From Bacillus sp. FJAT-47783 (GTDB lineage: Bacteria > Bacillota > Bacilli > Bacillales > Aeribacillaceae), in NCBI RefSeq assembly GCF_022808615.1, contig NZ_JAKZKS010000010.1, forward strand, positions 1 through 64,000: a stretch of 64,000 nt of DNA, written 5' to 3'. The number at the start of each line of letters is the position of its first letter. Position 1 is the stretch's first letter. Below the pieces are notes generated by a model. The model saw nothing but the letters and a program-made list of their open reading frames with translations. It was not told where the DNA came from and searched no databases. Shown in pieces: positions 56,868 through 64,000 of the stretch. The position numbers and the translations under genes were made by a program.

Positions 56868-58181
56868 TCACTTGTTCAACACTTTATTAAGTTCACGCTG
56901 TGCTTCTTCTTTTGCCTCTTTTAATGCTTCTTTTGCAGGAACTCCTTCGACCTCTACTTTATCAGCCGCTTTCGAAAGCGCATCTAAAATTTTCCCTCCA
57001 GTTGGATCAATGAAAGGAGTTGACGCTGTTTCAGCTTGTTTTATTGGCACTAAAATTTGTGGATTTTCTTCTGCGAATTTCTTAAATTCTTCTACTTCTG
57101 TAGCAGATTTACGAACGGCAATATATCCTGTATTCATCGACCAATCTGCTGTTTTTTCAGGGCTGTTAAAGAATTTAATGAATTGATAGGCTGCTTCTTG
57201 TTGTTCTTTCGGTGCTAAAGCTGGAATTGCCGCAAGCTTTGCCTCCGCAATTGGAGCTGCTTTATGATTTTCCCAACCTGGCTGCGGATGTGCAGCTACT
57301 TTTGTAAAGTCTAAATCGCCTTGGTCTCCAGAAGAACCTGTATATCCTGCTGCACGATCTTGGAGGACATCATCAATCGTTTTATACCAATAAGCCCACC
57401 CTTCTCCACCATGGTTAATCGCCATTGTTTTATCTTCATGAATGTTTTTATGGAAAAATTCCCAAGCGTCTACCCATTCTGGTGAATCAATCGTAACCGT
57501 CTTACCATCTTCACTTAAAAAGCTTGCTCCATTACTTAAAGCCGCGTCCATTAAATTTCCTGAACCCCACATCGGCATCCAACCGTAAATTCCTTTTTCT
57601 TCTTTAATTTTTGCAGCTGCTTCACCTAAGTCTTCCCACGTATTTAAAACATCAGGTGAAATGTCTAACTCTTCAAAAAGATCTTTACGGTAGTACATAA
57701 CTTGTGTTGTCCCATATAAAGGTAGTGCCACTTGTTTGCCATTTACTGTTCCTTGCTTATAAAAAGATTCAAGCATATCTTCTTTGTTGAAATTTTCATC
57801 AGCTGAAATGAATTCATCCATTGGTGCTAATACACCTTTGTTTCCAAGTGCATTAACCGTTCCATCATCAAGTAATACGGCAGCTGGTACATTTTTCGCT
57901 GCAATACTCGCTTGAAGCTTTTGGAATGTCTCATCATAATTCCCTTGTGCTACACCTTTTACAATCACTTCGTCTTGACTCTCATTAAACTCTTGAATAA
58001 TTCGCTCGACATTATCTCCTAAATTTCCACCAAGCCCATACCAAAACTCAATCTCGATTGGTCCATTTGAGCTTCCACTTGCGCTTGATTCAGAAGATTG
58101 GCTAAAAGAACAACCAAATAATGCCGTCATCACGATAAGAATGAGTGCAAATAGCGACATCGATTTTTTGAATACGTTCAT
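56868..58181 (-). CDS. Carbohydrate-type ABC substrate-binding lipoprotein (UgpB-like)
   Basis: A 437-residue extracytoplasmic binding protein of the SBP_1 class. Its lipoprotein signal ends in LFGCS, followed by a Ser-rich linker and the mature lobe (IEIEFWYGLGG). It resembles glycerol-3-phosphate/sugar binding proteins, consistent with the PHP and HAD phosphatases in the same operon. The substrate is not proven. Confidence 0.9.
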   Translation of the reverse strand: MNVFKKSMSLFALILIVMTALFGCSFSQSSESSASGSSNGPIEIEFWYGLGGNLGDNVERIIQEFNESQDEVIVKGVAQGNYDETFQKLQASIAAKNVPAAVLLDDGTVNALGNKGVLAPMDEFISADENFNKEDMLESFYKQGTVNGKQVALPLYGTTQVMYYRKDLFEELDISPDVLNTWEDLGEAAAKIKEEKGIYGWMPMWGSGNLMDAALSNGASFLSEDGKTVTIDSPEWVDAWEFFHKNIHEDKTMAINHGGEGWAYWYKTIDDVLQDRAAGYTGSSGDQGDLDFTKVAAHPQPGWENHKAAPIAEAKLAAIPALAPKEQQEAAYQFIKFFNSPEKTADWSMNTGYIAVRKSATEVEEFKKFAEENPQILVPIKQAETASTPFIDPTGGKILDALSKAADKVEVEGVPAKEALKEAKEEAQRELNKVLNK

Positions 58182-58253
58182 TTCGTTTTCCTCCTTAGGA
58201 TGATGTTTTTATATGTAGACAGATCTATGAGATTATCTATCTATCTGAATAGA

Positions 58254-59096
58254 TTACCCTTTTACCCCTTGGTCACTACTGATGGCTGAAACAAACCACT
58301 TCTGCATAAAGGCAAAGAGTAAAAGTAGTGGAACAATTGTAAAAGTACTTGCTGCCATAATGAGTGGCCAATTAATTCCATAGGCCCCCTCTTGAATAAA
58401 GAATTGACGAAGCCCTTGTGTAATGAGCATTTTCTCTTCACTTTTCACAATGAGCGATGGCCACAAATAGTTATTGTACATTTGAATGAAACTGATTAAA
58501 CCAAGTGTAATAAAGCTAGGCTTTGTTAGCGGAAAATAAATTTTCCATAATATTTGCCAATGGCTCGCCCCATCCATTCTCGCTGATTCAACCATTTCTT
58601 TCGGAACTTGAAGGAACGCCTGCCTAAGTAAAAAGATTCCAAACACACTAGCACTGTTCGATATGATGATCCCAGTATAGGTGTCTAGTAAATTTAAATT
58701 CGCAAGTGTTACATAACTTGGAACATATGTCGCTGCTACCGGAAGCATGTAGCTCGATAAGATGATAGCAAACAAAATGTTTTTTCCAGGAAAGCGGAAT
58801 TGAGTCAATGCATATGCCATCATCGCTGAATTAATGAGCTGAATACCAACAATACATGTTGCCGTAAAAACACTATTCCATATATATTGACTAAAAGGGG
58901 CCATCGTCCAAGCATCTATGAAGTTATGCCACTCTGGGGACTTTGGCCACCAAATAGGGGGAAACGACCAAATTTCTTCATTCGTCTTAATCGAATTCGT
59001 TACCATCCATAAGAATGGAAAAAACATCACGAAGCTTGCGACGAGAAGAACAGCATGCCGTATTGAAATCGTTGAAAAGTAAACTAATTTCCTCAT
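58254..59096 (-). CDS. CUT1 ABC importer permease (MalG/UgpE-like)
   Basis: A 280-residue permease with six membrane helices and the EAA loop (ESARMDGASHWQILWKIYFPL). It pairs with the upstream permease. No ATPase gene is in the operon, so the importer probably borrows an MsmX-like shared ATPase encoded elsewhere. Confidence 0.92.
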   Translation of the reverse strand: MRKLVYFSTISIRHAVLLVASFVMFFPFLWMVTNSIKTNEEIWSFPPIWWPKSPEWHNFIDAWTMAPFSQYIWNSVFTATCIVGIQLINSAMMAYALTQFRFPGKNILFAIILSSYMLPVAATYVPSYVTLANLNLLDTYTGIIISNSASVFGIFLLRQAFLQVPKEMVESARMDGASHWQILWKIYFPLTKPSFITLGLISFIQMYNNYLWPSLIVKSEEKMLITQGLRQFFIQEGAYGINWPLIMAASTFTIVPLLLLFAFMQKWFVSAISSDQGVKG

Positions 59097-59139
59097 ACGT
59101 AAACTCCTTCTTTAATCGTTGTGCAAAAGATTAGAAACA

Positions 59140-60072
59140 TTAATAATAGTGCACCCATTTTTTTGATATGATAAATTGCAAAACAGCTAATAAAGCCGTG
59201 ATAAGTAAGATGATGGTAGATACAGCAGTCGCTGAACCCATGTTAAATTCTTCGAAAGCCGATTGATAGAACATATAAAGAAGTGTACGAGTACTTCCAG
59301 CAGGTCCACCTTGTGTTAACACTTGAATTTGATCATATGCTTGTAATGCTTCAATCGTTGAAACAATTAATAAAAACAATGTAGTCGGTGAAATGAGCGG
59401 AAGCGTGATTTTCCAAAATTTCGTCCAGCTGGATGCCCCATCTACAGATGCCGCTTCATATAACTGCTCCGGAACACGTTTTAGCGCATGAAGATAAAAA
59501 ATCATGCTATACCCAACTCCTTTCCAAATGGTCACAATGATAATAGCCGGCATTGCCCATGTGGAACTGCTTGTCCATTCTAAAGCAGGTAAATGAAATA
59601 ATGATAAAACCCAGTTTGCTAGTCCAACGTTCGGCTCATAAATCCACGACCAAACAATCGAGACGGCAACGGTTGGTGTGACCCATGGTGAGAAGATGAT
59701 CGTTCGATAAAATGACAGACCTTGAAGTTTACTCGTTAATAGCATCGCCAATCCAAGTCCACCGAAGATAATCGGTAAAACGGTACCGATGGAAAAGTAT
59801 ACCGTGTTCGATAAAACTTGATAAAAACTTGAATCCGTAAATAAATCTATGTAGTTCTCAAACCACACGAAGTTATAGCTCGGAGACATGTAATCCCAGT
59901 CTGTCAAACTAATATAAAAAGACGCAATCATCGGATATATCCAAAACACGACAATTGGGATGAGTGCTGGAATCGTAAATAACCAACCTTGTATCGATGA
60001 ATGTATTGAAAATAAAAATTGATTCGGGAACAGGTTAAATGTACGTGTGACTTTTTTTAAAACAGTTTGCAT
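59140..60072 (-). CDS. CUT1 ABC importer permease (MalF/UgpA-like)
   Basis: A 310-residue permease with six membrane helices and the EAA loop (EAASVDGASSWTKFWKITLPL). It is the first gene of the operon after the DeoR regulator gap. An inverted repeat lies about 70 bases upstream of its start. Confidence 0.92.
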   Translation of the reverse strand: MQTVLKKVTRTFNLFPNQFLFSIHSSIQGWLFTIPALIPIVVFWIYPMIASFYISLTDWDYMSPSYNFVWFENYIDLFTDSSFYQVLSNTVYFSIGTVLPIIFGGLGLAMLLTSKLQGLSFYRTIIFSPWVTPTVAVSIVWSWIYEPNVGLANWVLSLFHLPALEWTSSSTWAMPAIIIVTIWKGVGYSMIFYLHALKRVPEQLYEAASVDGASSWTKFWKITLPLISPTTLFLLIVSTIEALQAYDQIQVLTQGGPAGSTRTLLYMFYQSAFEEFNMGSATAVSTIILLITALLAVLQFIISKKWVHYY

Positions 60073-60140
60073 AAATCATTTCCCCTTATCCATTTGTTAC
60101 TTTTATCATAAGTGGTAAATGTTAAGAGAATATTAGGTCA

Positions 60141-60161
60141 ATATTAACAAAACGTTAATAT
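60141..60161. promoter_or_regulatory. Inverted repeat, candidate operator for the DeoR regulator
   Basis: ATATTAAC-aaaac-GTTAATAT is a perfect 8-bp inverted repeat with a 5-base spacer. It lies between the DeoR-type gene and the ABC operon it precedes, close to a TTGACC that could be a -35 box on the minus strand. This is a plausible operator, not proven. Confidence 0.5.
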
Positions 60162-60195
60162 CCACACTTTTTTACACAAAATCACACACATAAAA

Positions 60196-60232
60196 GAAAG
60201 ACTGTACAAAGCCACGCTTCATACAGTCTTCA
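60196..60232 (-). terminator. Terminator of the DeoR-type gene
   Basis: On the minus strand AGACTGTA pairs with TACAGTCT around a loop containing GAAGCGTGGCTT, followed by TTCTTTT. Confidence 0.72.
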
Positions 60233-60238
60233 TATGAT

Positions 60239-61003
60239 TTAGGAATTAATAATCATAATGTTTTTTTCTTCATATTTTTGTTTTATTTTCTCGGAAAGAC
60301 CAGAATCGGTAATAATTCCATTTATTTGATCAAAGGAACAAACCTTCAGCATAGAAACTGCATCAAACTTCGTTGAATCAGCTAGAACGTAACAAGAGTT
60401 AGCTTGTGCTAACATCTTTTTTTTAATATTCCACTCCCCTACTCCATAATCCGTTAAACCCGCATAAAGGGATATTCCGCTCATACTTAAAAATAAGCGA
60501 TCAATATGAAATGGTTCTAAAAACTTCTCTGCCATTTCCCCAACGACACAAAGTTCTTGATTCCTTAACATTCCACCTATGAGAATAATGGTATATTGAG
60601 GCATCTCAGACAGTTCATAAGCAATTGGCAAAGAATTCGTAATAATGGTTAAACTTTTAAACTTCTTCTTTAGCGCTTTTGCAAACTCTGTGTTTGTCGT
60701 ACTAACATCCATCGCAATAACCATGTTTTCTTTTACAAAACGAGTAGCAATTTCCCCAATTTCTTTCTTTTTTTCAATATTTAACGTTTCCCTTTTCGTA
60801 AAGGTTTCCTCTTTTGAATTATCAATTTCGAGAATCGCACCTCCATGCACTCTTTTTAACTTCCCAATCGATTCTAGATATTCTAAATCGCGTCTAACCG
60901 TTTCCACTGACACCCCAAACTCTTCCACTAATTCAGAGACTCTAACAGAATGAACTTCTTCTAAAATCTCTAAAATCCGGTCGTACCTCTGTTGAACGAG
61001 CAT
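60239..61003 (-). CDS. DeoR-family transcriptional regulator
   Basis: A 254-residue regulator: N-terminal HTH (RYDRILEILEEVHSVRVSELVEEFGVS, shown in parts) and a C-terminal sugar-phosphate sensing domain (ISTNTEFA-type region, IGGMLRNQELCVVG). DeoR regulators of sugar pathways usually respond to a phosphorylated sugar. The ATG at 61003 follows GGGAGTG. It lies directly upstream of the ABC/PHP/HAD operon, on the same strand. Confidence 0.9.
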   Translation of the reverse strand: MLVQQRYDRILEILEEVHSVRVSELVEEFGVSVETVRRDLEYLESIGKLKRVHGGAILEIDNSKEETFTKRETLNIEKKKEIGEIATRFVKENMVIAMDVSTTNTEFAKALKKKFKSLTIITNSLPIAYELSEMPQYTIILIGGMLRNQELCVVGEMAEKFLEPFHIDRLFLSMSGISLYAGLTDYGVGEWNIKKKMLAQANSCYVLADSTKFDAVSMLKVCSFDQINGIITDSGLSEKIKQKYEEKNIMIINS

Positions 61004-61169
61004 CCTTTGCACTCCCTTAAAAAAAATCATAAGAACACAAAAATCCACATATATTCACATATATACTAGCATATCTTTAAAATTATATGGAATGATATTT
61101 TGTAAAAAAGTTTACATAAGCAGAACGAAAAAAGAAAAGCGTGGGGTATGATCATGTAAGGACAGATAT

Positions 61170-62279
61170 TTACAATTCAGTATTTCGTTTCTTCTTAACT
61201 GTATGTACCGCTAATAAAATTAACGGCAAGACAAGACCAATAGACAATGAATAAGGTGTCCAAGAGTATGCTACAAATGTATGAAAATAAGCAGAATTGG
61301 GGCTAATAACTAAGCTGAATATCGTTAAGATCATGCCAAAAGGGAAAACGATTGAACCATAACTTTTCAAATTGAATAGATGCATGATTCCAACATTTGT
61401 TGCATAAAAGCACAGAGCCGCTTTAAAATACAAAGATATAAACCAAATAATGGCCATGACAACTTCAATGCGATTCAAAAAATTTCCGACATTTATTTTT
61501 TTGGCTAAATAGTAGCTTGAATGTGCAAAATGAGCTGTTAGATGTCCCCCTAATACTAAAATATGTAGAAGTGTTAATACAATCAGGACACCTCCCCCGC
61601 CTAATACAGCAAACAAAAAAACCTTACGGAGGTTTTTTTGTTCATCTACAAACGGGTATACAATATTAAAAATAATCAGCTCTAAAAATGGAACGCCAAT
61701 AAAGTAGTAATCGGCTTTTAAAATTGGTTTTATCCCTTCCTCAAGTACTGGAAAGAGGTTATTGATATCAATTTGTGGAAGTAGGCCTGCAAAAAAGATA
61801 AAAAGAAGAAGCAACATAATTGGTAAAAACAATTGTGCTGCATTAAATAATACCGATAAACCTAACTTTATCCCCATAACGATGACGAGAATAAAGATCA
61901 TCATGATAGCCTGAATAGGTGTTTCCCGCATAACATTCTGTGTTAAAAAATCCCCCACTTCTCGAACTAACAGAGCAGATAACACTAAAAAGTAGAAGCT
62001 ATAATAATAGGTAGTGATTTTTCCTATCCATTTCCCAAAAACTTCTTCATTTATTTCGTATAAGCTTTTGTTTTCAAACCGTTTACCTATACTACTAAAT
62101 AAGAATACAAGTATACTACCTATTCCAACTCCGACAATGGCCGCAAACCAAGCATCTTGTTTGGCACTCTCTGCTAAAAAGGAAGGAATGATTAAAATCG
62201 TACTCCCAATCGTAAACATAAAAACATATGTAAAAAAATGTGCGGTACTTATATTTTCATTCGAAACCATAAACGACAT
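61170..62279 (-). CDS. GerA-type germinant receptor B subunit (GerAB/GerKB family)
   Basis: A 369-residue protein with about ten membrane helices, matching the spore germination permease family (APC-like fold, start HFFTYVFMFTIGSTILIIPS). These subunits sit in the inner spore membrane and sense germinants. The ATG follows CGGAGG. It is divergent from the A subunit gene 190 bases away, unusual since the three receptor genes normally form one operon. Confidence 0.9.
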   Translation of the reverse strand: MSFMVSNENISTAHFFTYVFMFTIGSTILIIPSFLAESAKQDAWFAAIVGVGIGSILVFLFSSIGKRFENKSLYEINEEVFGKWIGKITTYYYSFYFLVLSALLVREVGDFLTQNVMRETPIQAIMMIFILVIVMGIKLGLSVLFNAAQLFLPIMLLLLFIFFAGLLPQIDINNLFPVLEEGIKPILKADYYFIGVPFLELIIFNIVYPFVDEQKNLRKVFLFAVLGGGGVLIVLTLLHILVLGGHLTAHFAHSSYYLAKKINVGNFLNRIEVVMAIIWFISLYFKAALCFYATNVGIMHLFNLKSYGSIVFPFGMILTIFSLVISPNSAYFHTFVAYSWTPYSLSIGLVLPLILLAVHTVKKKRNTEL

Positions 62280-62467
62280 ATCCTCCGAAAAAACAAAGTT
62301 TATATAAGTTTTTCCAACCCATCATGTCTTATTCACTTTCTCCATTAGCAAAAGGAATACATTCATCCCATCAAGATATAAATGATAGACATTGCATATT
62401 TCTGCATAATTCCATGTGCGGCAGGAAATACCTACAATATATGAATGTTTCCAAAAGGGGGTTTTCC

Positions 62468-64000
62468 ATGAAATTTCTAAAAGGAAAAAAGAAACCTCTT
62501 TTTTCTATAAACAACAATCAACCTATCCCTTCTTCAAAAGATTTGTTAAAACAGGTGAAAGATCGAAATCAACAGACTCAGTTGTATTCTTCTTTACAAA
62601 AAAACTTGGAAGAATTTAAAAAGGCTATTGGAAATAGTACAGATGTAACCATCCGTCCGTTCCGAATCGGACATGCACGTTCGATGAAAGCAGCGGTCAT
62701 TTTTACAGATGGATTGGCGAATGAAACATTTATTAATGATTTTATTATGGAACCACTAATGAATGATGATCAGCTCAAAACAACGCCATACAATTTAACC
62801 GAAATCAAAGAACAAATTCTTACTATGGCAAACGTAGAGGATCTATGTGACTTTGACAAACTGTACACGTCTGTTCTCTCAGGTGATACGGTCATATTAT
62901 TCGACGGGTTTAATCAAGGATTTGTAACAGATACAAAATCATGGGAAAGCCGAAATGTTGCTGAACCGCAAACACAAACTGTAATTCGAGGTCCACATGA
63001 AGGATTTACTGAAACACTAAGGACAAACACTGCGCTTATTAGAAGAAAAATTCGAGATCAAAACCTTTGGCTTGAGTCAAGACAAATCGGAACCCGAACG
63101 AAAACCGATATCGCGATTATGTATATTAAGGGTGTTGCAAATGACAAAGTCGTTGAGGAAATTCATAGACGGTTAGATCAAATTAACATTGATGGCATTT
63201 TAGAAAGCGGATATATCGAGGAGCTAATACAAGACAAGACATTTACACCATTTCCAACAATCTTTAACTCTGAACGGCCTGACACCATTGCTGGTGGCCT
63301 TTTAGAAGGTAGAGTCGCCATCATTGTTGATGGTAGTCCAAACGTTTTACTCGTCCCAGCCCTATTTGTCCAGTTTTTACAAACAGCTGAAGATTATTAT
63401 CATCGTACAGACTTTGGGCTTATTCGGCTTTTACGATATATCGCTCTTTTCATATCTTTATTAGCACCCTCTTTATATATTGCGATTACAACGTTCCATC
63501 AGGAGATGCTACAAACTTCTTTATTAATTAGTATTGCCGCTCAACGTGAAGGAATTCCCTTCCCTGCATTTATTGAGGCATTAATGATGGAAACAACGTT
63601 TGAAATTTTACGAGAAGCTGGAATTCGAATGCCAAGAGCGATTGGCCCTGCCATTTCTATTGTTGGTGCTCTCGTTCTCGGTGAATCAGCCGTTGCGGCA
63701 GGTCTTGTGTCTCCTGCAATGGTCATCGTCGTTTCGATTACCGCCATTTCCGGCTTCATATTACCGTCTTTTTCTATGGGTATTCCGATTCGAATTTTGA
63801 GGTTCGGTTTAATGGCGCTTGCTGCATCTTTTGGACTTTTCGGTATTATTGTTGGTTTAATCGCCATTGTTTTACATTTATGCAGTTTACGATCCTTTGG
63901 TGTTCCTTACATGTCACCAGTAGCTCCGATGAATCTATCTGATCAAAAAGATACCATTTTAAGATTCCCGTTATGGGCAATGCGTTCTCGTCCACGGCTC
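62468..64000 (+). CDS. GerA-type germinant receptor A subunit (partial)
   Basis: The reading frame from the ATG at 62468 stays open to the window edge (511 codons). It reads a charged N-terminus, then a GerA domain with the conserved PRAIGPAISIVGALVLGESAVAAG block (given in parts) and a later segment (SFSMGIPIRILRFG) typical of GerAA/GerKA proteins with four to six membrane helices. AAGGGGG precedes the ATG. The C-terminus lies outside the window. It pairs with the divergent B subunit gene. Confidence 0.9.
   Translation, partial: MKFLKGKKKPLFSINNNQPIPSSKDLLKQVKDRNQQTQLYSSLQKNLEEFKKAIGNSTDVTIRPFRIGHARSMKAAVIFTDGLANETFINDFIMEPLMNDDQLKTTPYNLTEIKEQILTMANVEDLCDFDKLYTSVLSGDTVILFDGFNQGFVTDTKSWESRNVAEPQTQTVIRGPHEGFTETLRTNTALIRRKIRDQNLWLESRQIGTRTKTDIAIMYIKGVANDKVVEEIHRRLDQINIDGILESGYIEELIQDKTFTPFPTIFNSERPDTIAGGLLEGRVAIIVDGSPNVLLVPALFVQFLQTAEDYYHRTDFGLIRLLRYIALFISLLAPSLYIAITTFHQEMLQTSLLISIAAQREGIPFPAFIEALMMETTFEILREAGIRMPRAIGPAISIVGALVLGESAVAAGLVSPAMVIVVSITAISGFILPSFSMGIPIRILRFGLMALAASFGLFGIIVGLIAIVLHLCSLRSFGVPYMSPVAPMNLSDQKDTILRFPLWAMRSRPRL

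Noticed and set aside
61170..64000. Short ORFs on the opposite strand of the ger genes, such as 63541-63867
   Set aside because: These are shadows of the gerA-type reading frame and have no start signals of their own.

Overview
This window looks like chromosomal DNA of a low-GC, endospore-forming member of the Bacillaceae. It begins with the 5' end of a 16S rRNA gene on the minus strand. It carries spore genes (sspE, sspK, a gerA/gerB-type receptor pair) and follows the gene order that Bacillus subtilis has from rrnD through ygxA, ygzB, perR, bcp, gsaB, ygaE, ygaD, ygaC, ygaB, sspE, fabL, yfhS, mutY, yfhP, yfhJ, sspK, yfhH, recX, yfhE and yfhD. I cannot name the species from sequence alone. 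No tnpA, tnpB, prophage or CRISPR array is present.

Layout. 1-10 kb: rRNA operon start, ygxA, ygzB, perR with a PerR box, bcp, a two-helix K+ channel, an ABC-2 exporter operon, gsaB and a ygaE-like membrane protein. 10-19 kb: a five-gene peptide ABC importer and a secreted InhA-type metalloprotease, sitting between ygaE and ygaD. 19-30 kb: the conserved yga/yfh block, including a decayed yfhF whose start codon is gone. 30-34 kb: proBA behind a proline T-box, followed by a DnaA-box cluster. 34-41 kb: terC, an amino-acid:Na+ symporter, and a DOPA-dioxygenase-like/ribA/ribD operon next to a 5-formyl-THF cyclo-ligase-like gene. 41-47 kb: a flavin oxidoreductase/ECF41 sigma pair behind a textbook ECF41 promoter, a tiny spore-type protein, and a large TPR-plus-dynamin GTPase. 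47-54 kb: a nitronate monooxygenase, an M19 dipeptidase/DUF819 transporter/XRE-cupin set, a DadA-like oxidase and D-serine dehydratase, together suggesting use of D-amino-acid dipeptides. 54-62 kb: an SMR exporter and a DeoR-linked CUT1 ABC importer without its ATPase but with a PHP hydrolase and a HAD phosphatase. 61-64 kb: divergent germination-receptor genes, the last running off the window.

The most unusual content is non-coding. (1) Four copies of a hairpin-rich element (about 160-250 bp) have IS200/IS605-type logic: TTTAT at both junctions, one foldback near each end, no ORF, and in three copies an inner multi-hairpin block that resembles an omega-RNA scaffold; the fourth lies in the leader of the dynamin gene. 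(2) Intergenic arrays repeat a short word every 20-21 bp, two helical turns: TTGCA eight times, ATCAC-type eight and five times, and GCAAG four times with a weaker set nearby. I know of no family that explains them. (3) Four exact DnaA boxes lie within 127 bp upstream of proBA. These three, with the ECF41 promoter and the yfhF relic, are the observations I would follow up first.
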